DNA from: a virus | Direction: 5' to 3' (one strand) | Virus record (IMG/VR): IMGVR_UViG_3300033182_000980 | Span: 310,001-374,000 of that record | DNA length: 64,000 bases | Part shown: in pieces, positions 54,952 through 62,150 of the stretch | How positions within the stretch are numbered: position 1 is the first letter of the stretch | How the letters are laid out: every line of letters starts with the position of its first letter | Program-made: the position numbers and the translations under genes | The notes under the pieces: model-generated | Told to the model about the DNA's origin: nothing | What the model saw: only the letters and a program-made list of their open reading frames with translations | Database searches by the model: none

Positions 54952-55257
54952 ATGTCCGAGTCAATGAAGAACGCTTTAGAGTGGGGTTTTAAGATACTGT
55001 CAGTTTTCTTGATCCCTGTAATCATTTATATCTTTAACATGAGTACGAGTCTGAAGCTGATGGAGCAGAAGTCCGAGTCTCAAACACGCACTATCGAAAA
55101 GTTAGAGGGTAAGATTGAGCGTATAGAAGAGGACTTGAATCAAGTTCAGCTTAACAGTCAAGAGCTTCGTCAAATGAGAACGGACTTAAATCAACAGAAC
55201 GCTATGATGAGGGAGGTTTATCAGTGGGTTCTCCGACAACAAGGTAGAAATCCATGA
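54952..55257 (+). CDS. Inner-membrane coiled-coil protein (i-spanin candidate), 101 aa
   Basis: One N-terminal transmembrane helix (ALEWGFKILSVFLIPVIIYI) then a long periplasmic coiled coil (IEKLEGKIERIEEDLNQVQL, LRQMRTDLNQQNAMMREVYQ). This is the architecture of Rz-like inner spanins and of some small tail or holin-associated proteins. The next gene (overlap ATGA) has a signal peptide, as an outer-spanin partner would, but lacks a lipobox. A lysis role is inferred. Confidence 0.5.
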   Translation: MSESMKNALEWGFKILSVFLIPVIIYIFNMSTSLKLMEQKSESQTRTIEKLEGKIERIEEDLNQVQLNSQELRQMRTDLNQQNAMMREVYQWVLRQQGRNP

Positions 55258-55619
55258 AAAAGTTAGCTCTACTTATCGTAGTCTTTAGTTTTTTTTTAAT
55301 GAGTGGGGTAGGGGTTGAAAGTCGGGGTTCTACAGAAAATGTTGACAATGTGTTTGAAACAGATAAAGAGGTGGTACAAGTAAAGAGTGTGGCTCAAGAG
55401 CAAGCCGAGATCATCTCAGACATGAGGGACGAGGTTAAAGAGCTTCACGAGATGACTTGCCAAATCACCCTTATGCTTAAAAGCACAGGAGAACATAAAG
55501 ATGTCAGAAGAGACTGTAAACCCAGAGGCGACAGAGACAGCGACCAACCAACCTCAAGAAGTGGGGACACTCACCGAGGAGGAAATGGCTTCGATCTCAC
55601 AACTCCGTCAGAACGCTAA
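55254..55619 (+). CDS. Secreted small protein overlapping next gene, 121 aa
   Basis: MKKLALLIVVFSFFLMSGVG is a signal peptide without lipobox Cys. Residues ~45-75 are a coiled coil (EQAEIISDMRDEVKELHEMT). The last ~40 residues (CKPRGDRDSDQPTSRSGDTH) are read from the same DNA as the start of the 55501 gene in another frame, a 119-bp overlap, and look like low-complexity by-product. Possible outer partner of the 54952 protein. Confidence 0.45.
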   Translation: MKKLALLIVVFSFFLMSGVGVESRGSTENVDNVFETDKEVVQVKSVAQEQAEIISDMRDEVKELHEMTCQITLMLKSTGEHKDVRRDCKPRGDRDSDQPTSRSGDTHRGGNGFDLTTPSER

Positions 55620-55842
55620 TCAGCTTTTAAATCAGCTTGGTCAGTTAGAGCTCCGCAAGACTCGTATTGCGTTTCAGATTGAGCGTAATGAAGCACAGGC
55701 ACAAGAGATTGTAGCATCAGCTCGTGAGCGTCTTGGTATTCCAGAGTCAGCACCTTGGCAGATTCAAGAGGATGGCAAGGTTGTAGCGATCCTCAATCAG
55801 CCATCTGAAGAGGGTGTTACTGCTGACGAGGGTAGCGACTGA
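55501..55842 (+). CDS. Acidic coiled-coil protein, 113 aa
   Basis: MSEETVNPEATETATNQPQE, EEMASISQLRQNANQLLNQL, RIAFQIERNEAQAQEIVASA, ending in an acidic tail. RBS AGGAGAACATAAAG. Helical, perhaps an assembly or scaffold-like factor, placed before the terminator. No family recognised. Confidence 0.55.
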   Translation: MSEETVNPEATETATNQPQEVGTLTEEEMASISQLRQNANQLLNQLGQLELRKTRIAFQIERNEAQAQEIVASARERLGIPESAPWQIQEDGKVVAILNQPSEEGVTADEGSD

Positions 55843-55890
55843 TTAGTTAGCTCACCCAACAACCTTTAAGGTTGATAAGATCGACTTGAA

Positions 55891-55927
55891 GAGCCTATCT
55901 TCCTTGAATGAGGAGATAGGCTCTTTT
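55891..55927 (+). terminator. Intrinsic terminator
   Basis: GAGCCTATCT (55891-55900)/AGATAGGCTC (55914-55923), a perfect 10-bp stem with a 13-nt loop, followed by TTTTCGTTT. It ends the + strand run before the tagged gene at 55994. Confidence 0.85.
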
Positions 55928-55933
55928 CGTTTG

Positions 55934-56065
55934 TAGTTTCTTTATATCTTCTCATAAGTGATCTCTTAACCTTAACCAAATGGAGACTGACTTATGAGAA
56001 GATCAGCATCAGAAGTAATTAGAAATCTTGAGATGAGGATCGCTCGTCTTGAAAGGCAGTCTTCA
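55934..56065 (+). repeat. Duplicated leader plus tag-coding DNA, copy 3
   Basis: TTTCTTTATATCTTC about 50 bp before the ATG and the 28-bp start block at 55980-56007, identical to 4217-4244. Confidence 0.75.
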
Positions 56066-56416
56066 AGTACGGACGACTACATACTTGCAAAGAAAATTGA
56101 GCGTCAGTTGGACGAAAACGGTCTTACCTTAAAAGACCTCGAAAGAAACCCTAAGCTCCTTGACCTTGATGAGATTGAGCATCAAAATCCTAGCATGAAA
56201 TCTGACATACAAAGATGGGTCAAGAAGGGTTGGATCACCATTGAGGGTGGTGAATATGAGGAGTCTCGTGGAAGCCGATCATATCCTGGAGGTTGGGATG
56301 CGTACCTCATCACCAAAAAAGGTATTCAAGAGATTAGGACTTGGAACACCCTACAACAGATGGGTCGGCTTCACCACCACATCCAGATGGGAGTGATTAG
56401 GCCTCTGACCACCTAA
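55994..56416 (+). CDS. Tagged putative virion-internal protein, 140 aa
   Basis: The tag MRRSASEVIRNLEMR then IARLERQS is followed by a helical/winged-helix-like body (LAKKIERQLDENGLTLKDLE, IQRWVKKGWITIEGGEYEES, AYLITKKGIQEIRTWNTLQ), in which WITIEGG...YLITKKG looks like a wing. A DNA-binding protein packaged with the genome would be a plausible role. It converges on the RuvC-like gene and overlaps it by 20 bp. Confidence 0.6.
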   Translation: MRRSASEVIRNLEMRIARLERQSSSTDDYILAKKIERQLDENGLTLKDLERNPKLLDLDEIEHQNPSMKSDIQRWVKKGWITIEGGEYEESRGSRSYPGGWDAYLITKKGIQEIRTWNTLQQMGRLHHHIQMGVIRPLTT

Positions 56417-57047
56417 AGAAACGATCATCTTCTTTATGAGTGATCCCCATACGCTTCACTTTACCAGCTTTCTTCCCACGCACATAGCGTTCAAAGTCAG
56501 TAAAGTGTCTACGCTCTAAGTCGGACAAGTCATCAACGGTAATCTGTTCTTCGACTAAGAGCCAAAAGCGACTCGCCGCTTTAGCTACCCAAAAGGCATC
56601 GGCTTGGTGGTTATTCCACCTCTTAGCACCTTGCCCTTGAGTAGCTTGTTTAGCCGCGTCTACCATATCTCCCTTACCCATCTTCCACCCCTTTGGTCGA
56701 TTAAGGAAAGCAGAGGCATGAGCTTTAACTTGATTGGGGGAGAGGTAAACAGTGTCGCACTTCTCAAGCATGAGGGCTTCATTGCTGTAGAGGAACAGAC
56801 CGTACATACCCTCGGAATATAGATCGTTGAAGATGGGAGACTCGATCCCGACACGCAGTGTTTCTTCGGGGTGGTCAGCTCTGACTTTCTGTACGATTTC
56901 TCTTAAACCTTCTCTAAGAGTGATATATCTATCAACGAACATCATCTTGGCTTCTGTTTTCATTGTGCCTTTATCCATGAAGTGTCCGTCATCACGGATA
57001 AGCGTCCACCCAAAGTTTCTAAGTGAGGGGTCGAGTCCTAAGATCAT
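56397..57047 (-). CDS. RuvC-like Holliday-junction resolvase, 216 aa
   Basis: RuvC/RNase H-fold catalytic pattern: GLDPSLRNFGW (Asp6), VGIESP (Glu69), GDMVDAAK (Asp130) and NNHQADAFWVA (His147, Asp150). The C-terminal ~50 residues are basic (RYVRGKKAGKVKRMGITHK). It would cut branched DNA during recombination-dependent replication or before packaging, the role of T4 gp49 by a different fold. Last gene of the minus-strand replication operon. Confidence 0.8.
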   Translation of the reverse strand: MILGLDPSLRNFGWTLIRDDGHFMDKGTMKTEAKMMFVDRYITLREGLREIVQKVRADHPEETLRVGIESPIFNDLYSEGMYGLFLYSNEALMLEKCDTVYLSPNQVKAHASAFLNRPKGWKMGKGDMVDAAKQATQGQGAKRWNNHQADAFWVAKAASRFWLLVEEQITVDDLSDLERRHFTDFERYVRGKKAGKVKRMGITHKEDDRFFRWSEA

Positions 57048-57093
57048 GTGGTCAATCCTTTTGTAGTTTATTTATGATCGTCTTTATATGTTC

Positions 57094-57101
57094 GTTATAT
57101 G
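57094..57101 (-). promoter_or_regulatory. CATATAAC -10-like box
   Basis: Minus-strand ATCATATAAC about 50 bp upstream of the RuvC-like start. Confidence 0.45.
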
Positions 57102-57126
57102 ATACCCCTTTTAAGGAGAAAACCAC

Positions 57127-58125
57127 ATGAGACATGATAACAGTTATCGTAGAGCAAAACGCTCTTATCGTGAGGCTTCAATGAGCCGACAGGCAACAAT
57201 GGAGCGTATTGCAGGGCTTGAGATGAAGGTCGCGGCGATGGAATACCAAGCAGGGATGAAAGAGTCTCTTAAGGGGCTATTCCTCAAGTATGTTGCCGAG
57301 CCTCTTGATAAGTATCGCAGACATCTTAATCTTTTTAAGATGCCCATTGATGATCTAATGGATGATGTAATCGAGGCGATTGCTCCAGAGTATGCCGAGA
57401 AGCTCATGGAGGCTGAGGTTGACGCTGACTTCACCGAGTTTGAAGAGGGTGCTAAACTCCGACAAGATGAGAGAGCACATGGTCAGTCCAAATTCCCCCC
57501 TCGTAATAAGTCTCCAGAGTTCTATGAGGGTTATCATTGGGGCGATGTTAATGATGGCCCTGTTCCGAATGAGGTTAAGAAGCGTATCATCCAGGAAGCC
57601 GCTCAAGAGCACAGCAAGAAGGTTACCGAGAGAGCTTTGAAAAAGGTTCTTAATGTAATCAACCCTGTTGAGATCATCAAACACGCTTACCACATCATCA
57701 AGAAGCATGGATGGGATCCTCATACTGAGGAGATTTGGTATAAGAAATGGCCTAAGCGTCTGTTCAAGGTTGTTCTCATGGGTATTGCTGTAGCTATCGT
57801 TGAGACAATCGAACACGCTGTACTACCTGCCATTATGGTTAAGCTCACGGGCAACCCAGCTTGGTATGGACTTGCCGCTGTACCTCTCCTTGAGATTGTT
57901 CTTCCTATCGTCCTCGCTTACTTCAAGGGAGCTAAGAAAGACACTGTTGATGAGCCAGGACACCTTGATTGGTATGAAGAGAACTATGGAGAAATCGAGG
58001 ATGTCCTTGACGATAATGTCTTTGACGATGATGACGATGATGATAGCCGAGTAGCGAGCTATCGTCCTCGTGGTCGCAGAGCGAGTTATCTTGATCCTGC
58101 TCTCAAGTTTAACTACAACCTTTAA
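57127..58125 (+). CDS. Tagged-type virion protein with membrane segments, 332 aa
   Basis: RBS AAGGAGAAAACCAC. A divergent tag (TMERIAGLEMKVAAMEYQ) begins at ~residue 24, after a basic Arg/Ser stretch. The body is helical, with two hydrophobic helices at ~215-232 and ~245-265 (LAAVPLLEIVLPIVLAYFKG), an Asp run (DDNVFDDDDDDDS) and a basic Tyr/Arg end (YRPRGRRASYLDPALKFNY). Membrane helices plus a head-type tag suggest an injected protein that enters the host envelope. It is inserted on the + strand inside the minus-strand replication operon. Confidence 0.55.
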   Translation: MRHDNSYRRAKRSYREASMSRQATMERIAGLEMKVAAMEYQAGMKESLKGLFLKYVAEPLDKYRRHLNLFKMPIDDLMDDVIEAIAPEYAEKLMEAEVDADFTEFEEGAKLRQDERAHGQSKFPPRNKSPEFYEGYHWGDVNDGPVPNEVKKRIIQEAAQEHSKKVTERALKKVLNVINPVEIIKHAYHIIKKHGWDPHTEEIWYKKWPKRLFKVVLMGIAVAIVETIEHAVLPAIMVKLTGNPAWYGLAAVPLLEIVLPIVLAYFKGAKKDTVDEPGHLDWYEENYGEIEDVLDDNVFDDDDDDDSRVASYRPRGRRASYLDPALKFNYNL

Positions 58126-58553
58126 GGTAGTACGCAGAGTCCTCGACTCACATTGTGGATGACAGGGAAGCATTTCCCTCCAGCCACAATGACCGTACCC
58201 AACATAGATGGGTCTTTAGGGTGAACCACATTATCGGTGGTAATCACCTCATCTATACCTAGCTCATTCAATCGGTGTTCTGCATCGGTGAATGAGCTTT
58301 GTTTTATGCCCCATTGCTCTTTTTCACTACGAGCTAGGGCATACCCTACCATAGCCTCTATAACTTCGTTTACAGAGGCTTCTATGCCCCATGTGAGTAC
58401 CGACTCTCTATTAGAGGGTTGCTCTACCCATTTGAGTAGGTCATCTCCCTTTGGAGCACCTACGAGTAAAGGCATACATTTAGGGGGAACATCTACTTCG
58501 AGGAACAATGGTGTCTTGCCCTTTACTTTTAGTTCTAAGATTTCAATCATCAT
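58122..58553 (-). CDS. Hypothetical protein, 143 aa
   Basis: ATG 58553 (MMIEILELKVKGKTPLFLEV) after AGGACA. FTDAEHRLNELGIDEVITTD and SMLGTVIVAGGKCFPVIHNV follow. It overlaps the upstream gene by 11 bp. Mixed alpha/beta; in the replication operon but with no recognised motif. Confidence 0.55.
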   Translation of the reverse strand: MMIEILELKVKGKTPLFLEVDVPPKCMPLLVGAPKGDDLLKWVEQPSNRESVLTWGIEASVNEVIEAMVGYALARSEKEQWGIKQSSFTDAEHRLNELGIDEVITTDNVVHPKDPSMLGTVIVAGGKCFPVIHNVSRGLCVLP

Positions 58554-58944
58554 TGTCCTCGTTTTGGTCTGTACTATCGGCAAGAACCCATAAGAGAGCG
58601 GCCACATCTGGATATTTACTAGCTATCTTACCCATGTCGCCCTCATTGATGAGATCATCAAACTCAAGATTGAACTCGTCTCTGATTTCTTCCTCTGTTT
58701 TTTGGGGCTTGAAGAAAGGACAGGTGTTTGGTGTGGATGGGTCACAGATCACACCATCCCACTCTTTAGGTTTCTCTGCATCTTGGAGGCAAACATAAAA
58801 CAAAGGGTCATTAGCATTGCCTCGGACTAAACCGGAGTGAGAACAGTTGCAAGGCTTCTTCGACATACCATTGCGAATAGCCTTTTGAAGAAGCCGATGT
58901 TTGACTTGCTTGAGCTTATGTCTGATTGCACCTTGTTTCTTCAT
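58543..58944 (-). CDS. Cys-rich metal-binding-like protein, 133 aa
   Basis: A basic N-terminus (RHKLKQVKHRLLQKAIRNGM) leads to CNCSHSGLVRGNAND, LFYVCLQDAE and GVICDPSTPNTCPFF: five Cys likely to hold zinc or Fe-S. An acidic helix follows. Proteins of this shape are common next to phage recombination genes. Function unknown; DNA association is suggested by the basic start. Confidence 0.55.
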   Translation of the reverse strand: MKKQGAIRHKLKQVKHRLLQKAIRNGMSKKPCNCSHSGLVRGNANDPLFYVCLQDAEKPKEWDGVICDPSTPNTCPFFKPQKTEEEIRDEFNLEFDDLINEGDMGKIASKYPDVAALLWVLADSTDQNEDNDD

Positions 58945-59564
58945 TACTTTATTCTCTTTAAGGTAGCACCATTCTTACTTGGTGTGATCTTGTATCCTAT
59001 ATCACAGTTATCAGCAATGGTCGGATCATGTGTAATACACAAAATGTCCATATCTAAGCGTTGACAGAGAACCTTGAGAAAATCGACTAGAATCTCTACT
59101 CGGTTTTCGTCCACAGCAGGGAATGTCTCATCAAGAATGAGGACAGGTCTTAGGTTTCTCTTAAGGATTAAAGAAATCCTTAACAAGAGGCTCTGTATCG
59201 TGGTGACAGCTCCACCAAAAGCGTCTAAGCCATCTCCCTCAATCTCAAGCCCATCTTGACCTTTAAAGGTGGTTTTGAGATTGACTGCTACCTTACCACG
59301 AACCTTTGTGATCTCGGCTGTCAGCCCAACCTCTTGTTCGGGGAAGATCGCCTTCAACCCCTCTTCTAAGAGGGAGATATAGGTCGATACCCCTCGCTCT
59401 ACTTCATCTTGAGCGAGAGTGTCGAGGATGACCCCTGCTTCTGTCTTTTTATCTTTATCTAGCTCAAGGAAAGCGATCTCGTTTTCGAGGTCGTCTATGC
59501 GTTTTTCACACGATTCCTTGAGCGTTTTTAATCGGTAAAATCGAGAAGCAAGGTCATTCATCAC
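58944..59564 (-). CDS. Rad50/SMC-like C-terminal ATPase half, 206 aa
   Basis: A coiled-coil N-terminus (LKESCEKRIDDLENEIAFLE), ABC signature region AFGGAVTTIQ (~115-124), Walker B LILDETF (~142-148), D-loop VDENR and H-loop ITHD (~177-180). No Walker A is present, so this is only the C-terminal half of a Rad50/SbcC-type head. A partner with Walker A must exist elsewhere or the protein is regulatory. DNA-end processing with a nuclease is the family's usual role. Confidence 0.65.
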   Translation of the reverse strand: MMNDLASRFYRLKTLKESCEKRIDDLENEIAFLELDKDKKTEAGVILDTLAQDEVERGVSTYISLLEEGLKAIFPEQEVGLTAEITKVRGKVAVNLKTTFKGQDGLEIEGDGLDAFGGAVTTIQSLLLRISLILKRNLRPVLILDETFPAVDENRVEILVDFLKVLCQRLDMDILCITHDPTIADNCDIGYKITPSKNGATLKRIK

Positions 59565-59565
59565 A

Positions 59566-60771
59566 TTAAAGCATCCAACCTATAATAGAAACAGTCTGTA
59601 CTCCAGAGTCTTGATCGGACTTAAAGAGCATATAACCCTTGTTGCCCTCACGAGTACACCCAAAGACGATGTTATCATTATAGATTTCTACTGCCTTTTT
59701 GATCGACAAATAGTTAAAATCGAAAGTGGCGATGTCGTCACCCTCACCAGCCTCTTTGAGCCGAGTCGCATACATCAAGTTGGAGAGGTCTGTGATCTCT
59801 TCGAGTGGCTTCTCTGCATCCTCGAATGGGGGCACTTCGAGATTGTATGAGATCGTCTTACTGTTAGACGAGTTCATCTCAAGGCTAGGAGGCAATAAAG
59901 CCTCATCTTCGGGGTCTTTGAATGTGACTTTATAGTTGGTCTTATCAGCAAACGCTGACAAGAATGTAAGCCCATTCATAAAGTTATCCTTAGACAGCCT
60001 CCAAACCCTACGAGGCGTCCAGTTAAACGCATCAGCATATTGCTGTGTGATGGGAGGGTAGGTGTAAGGCAGATCCATTACAGCGAATAACGCACCGTCC
60101 TCTGCCTTAAAGAATGTCGCTTGACCACCACTAAGGACTTCAATCACATTACCGTCATATGCTTTGAGGAACTTCATCAGTGGTGCGATGTCCTTGTAGT
60201 GGATCTTTACATCCATCCCTTGAAGGTCATCGTGTCGGGACATATTAAGCATATATCCGTCACAGGCAATCGCTTTACCACCCTCGATCAAGATCATTGC
60301 AAGCTCTGGTCTACGGCTATCATCTTGTGATACATACTGTCGGTTTGTATTAAGCGTATCATAGAGGATAGAAGCAGAAATCTCTCCGACCTTAGTCGCT
60401 TGTTTGAACTTCTCGACCCAAGGAGGGAATGCTTCGGGATCTAATGAGACTGTGGTTGCCTCACCCTCACTGCCCTTTAAGGATACTTCCTTCTCCTCAT
60501 CGTTGTACTCAATCTCAACGACACCTGTCATAACATTAGTCGCTGAGATTAAACGCTTACCCTCGATAGAAAAAGACCCTTTATCTTGAACTGTAGCACC
60601 GATGACAGGGATCTTTGAAAACTGACGAGGGGGAGAACAAGCCATGACGCTCACACCAGCTTCTTCGGCAGAGAAGATAAAGTGTGAGGTGATGTCTTGA
60701 TTTGTACCCAAAGTGTTCTGAGCGATTGATAGGGTTTCTTTCAAGTCTTGTGCTGAGACTGTAATCTTCAT
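59566..60771 (-). CDS. DNA polymerase sliding clamp (DnaN-like), 401 aa
   Basis: MKITVSAQDLKETLSIAQNT, GTNQDITSHFIFSAEEAGVS, LISATNVMTGVVEIEYN, AMILIEGGKAIACDGYMLNM, and the C-terminal VSIIGWML follow beta-clamp domain architecture (three similar domains; typical length 365-400). It would tether the replicase and other proteins to DNA. Several window proteins have LxLF-type peptides that may bind it. It follows the coiled-coil gene by overlap (ATGA-type). Confidence 0.7.
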   Translation of the reverse strand: MKITVSAQDLKETLSIAQNTLGTNQDITSHFIFSAEEAGVSVMACSPPRQFSKIPVIGATVQDKGSFSIEGKRLISATNVMTGVVEIEYNDEEKEVSLKGSEGEATTVSLDPEAFPPWVEKFKQATKVGEISASILYDTLNTNRQYVSQDDSRRPELAMILIEGGKAIACDGYMLNMSRHDDLQGMDVKIHYKDIAPLMKFLKAYDGNVIEVLSGGQATFFKAEDGALFAVMDLPYTYPPITQQYADAFNWTPRRVWRLSKDNFMNGLTFLSAFADKTNYKVTFKDPEDEALLPPSLEMNSSNSKTISYNLEVPPFEDAEKPLEEITDLSNLMYATRLKEAGEGDDIATFDFNYLSIKKAVEIYNDNIVFGCTREGNKGYMLFKSDQDSGVQTVSIIGWML

Positions 60772-61031
60772 AGAGAATCTACTCGACTTTCAATGCGTGT
60801 GATGACTTGCTCTGCATCCAACAGAGCTTCGTTAAGTTTGGTGATTGCCTCTTGCCTTTCAGCTTTGAGGCGATTGATTTCATCTTCAAGAGTGTCGGGG
60901 TTAATACCCCTTTCGACCAATCTTTTATCAAGCTCCGAGAGACTTGATCTGGCTGCTTCTAGCTTACCAAGCAAACGCTCTCGCCTTCGCTCAATGTCTA
61001 GTTTTTTATTTACGAGTTGTTCAAGATCCAT
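60768..61031 (-). CDS. Coiled-coil protein, 87 aa
   Basis: MDLEQLVNKKLDIERRRERL, LGKLEAARSSLSELDKRLVE, INRLKAERQEAITKLNEALL: continuous heptads, no other domain. It overlaps the clamp start. It may be an oligomerising partner for the Rad50-like half or for the clamp. RBS AAAGGAAAG. Confidence 0.6.
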   Translation of the reverse strand: MDLEQLVNKKLDIERRRERLLGKLEAARSSLSELDKRLVERGINPDTLEDEINRLKAERQEAITKLNEALLDAEQVITRIESRVDSL

Positions 61032-61066
61032 TTGAACTTTCCTTTCGTAGTGTGGTTATCAACCAT

Positions 61067-61073
61067 TATATGA
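61067..61073 (-). promoter_or_regulatory. CATATAAT -10-like box
   Basis: Minus-strand ATCATATAAT about 40 bp before the 61031 start. It lies at the 3' end of the nuclease gene. Confidence 0.35.
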
Positions 61074-61074
61074 T

Positions 61075-62049
61075 TTACTTCATATTGAGGTTGATAATCC
61101 CCCCACCTTGTTCAGTCGGGTCTGGTGTCTTTGTTTTACCTAGACCACGCTTCGCCGCATTACGCTTCTTTTGTGCTTGTCGTTCTTCACAGATGTTCTC
61201 GAACTTACACCAAGTACAGTGCTTAGGGATTGGGTTAGGCTCAAACACCCCCCTGTGGATAGCACGATTAGTTTCAATCGCCTCTTTCCCTAGCCTACGA
61301 ATATCGTCATCTGTGATCTTCACTTCAACAAATCCAGTCCACTCATCATCTGGATTTGCAAAGTGCTTCTCTGGAGGGTTTGATCGAGGATACCTAAAGT
61401 AAAAGAACCCAAGCCGATCTGGTACTTTCCCATATTGTAATCTAAAACAAAGGGCATACCACCGAAGCTGATCTTCGTCCTCATATTTCATTGGAGTAGA
61501 TGCGTTCTTACCATCAAGGATATGAACCTTGCCCTCCTTGTCTCGATATACAAGGTCAGCAATACCACATACATTAAAGTATTTGTTCATAGGTGGGGTC
61601 ATACGCAACTCGGACTTCGCATACGGCCCAAGAAATCTATGCTCTTTTAAAATCTCAAGAAAGTTTTGAGCACCTTTATGACAGATGTCCATTGCTTCTT
61701 CTCTAGTCATATATGACCAGATCACATAGTGGCGTTGCTCTGCTTTGGCAAACGCTTGATCAACGATCTCCTTGATCTTTGTCTGTATCGTCTTAGGATC
61801 ACGATACAACTCATGGTCGTATATTTCCTCAACCACAGTAGATAATACAGTACCCATTAACTGATGATGCTCGGAGTCTTTTGACTCATCAGGCAATGGC
61901 TTTGGCTTTCCTTTACCAGCCCCTAAATCATGGTCGGGGTGTCCTTTATGCCATAGGTATTGTTGAGGGCAAGCCCTCATCATTTTCAAGTGAGACCAGT
62001 ATATGTTTCTCATGGGATCGTCCAATACTTCGGTGTTAGGTTCACCCAT
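61075..62049 (-). CDS. Cas4/RecB-like PD-(D/E)XK nuclease with Fe-S cysteines, 324 aa
   Basis: An N-terminal MRACPQQYLW (Cys27), catalytic ICGIADLVY-like VCGIADLVY and VHILDGKNAS (motif D...D-x-K), the following DQLRWYAL helix, and a C-terminal CTWCKFENICEER triad give the one-plus-three cysteine 4Fe-4S arrangement of Cas4/AddB nucleases. It would resect DNA ends for the adjacent recombinase. No cas genes or repeats are nearby, so it is a recombination nuclease. Confidence 0.75.
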   Translation of the reverse strand: MGEPNTEVLDDPMRNIYWSHLKMMRACPQQYLWHKGHPDHDLGAGKGKPKPLPDESKDSEHHQLMGTVLSTVVEEIYDHELYRDPKTIQTKIKEIVDQAFAKAEQRHYVIWSYMTREEAMDICHKGAQNFLEILKEHRFLGPYAKSELRMTPPMNKYFNVCGIADLVYRDKEGKVHILDGKNASTPMKYEDEDQLRWYALCFRLQYGKVPDRLGFFYFRYPRSNPPEKHFANPDDEWTGFVEVKITDDDIRRLGKEAIETNRAIHRGVFEPNPIPKHCTWCKFENICEERQAQKKRNAAKRGLGKTKTPDPTEQGGGIINLNMK

Positions 62050-62088
62050 ATTGTACCTCCTATCTAGTTAAAGTTGACGACCCTCTTC

Positions 62089-62096
62089 CTTATATG
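62089..62096 (-). promoter_or_regulatory. CATATAAG -10-like box
   Basis: Minus-strand ACATATAAG about 40 bp before the nuclease start at 62049. Confidence 0.35.
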
Positions 62097-62150
62097 TTTG
62101 TAATCCCTTTATGACCCCTAGATTATGTAGCAAACGCATTTGGGGGTCTT

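Noticed and set aside
57068-57080. T4-type late promoter (TATAAATA)
   Set aside because: CATAAATA occurs on the minus strand here and AATAAATA at 7880, but these lie next to RBS sequences, and T4-like boxes are not found before the structural genes.
61075-62049. Cas4 as part of a CRISPR system
   Set aside because: No cas1, cas2 or regular repeats are in the window; the position beside clamp and recombinase fits a recombination nuclease.
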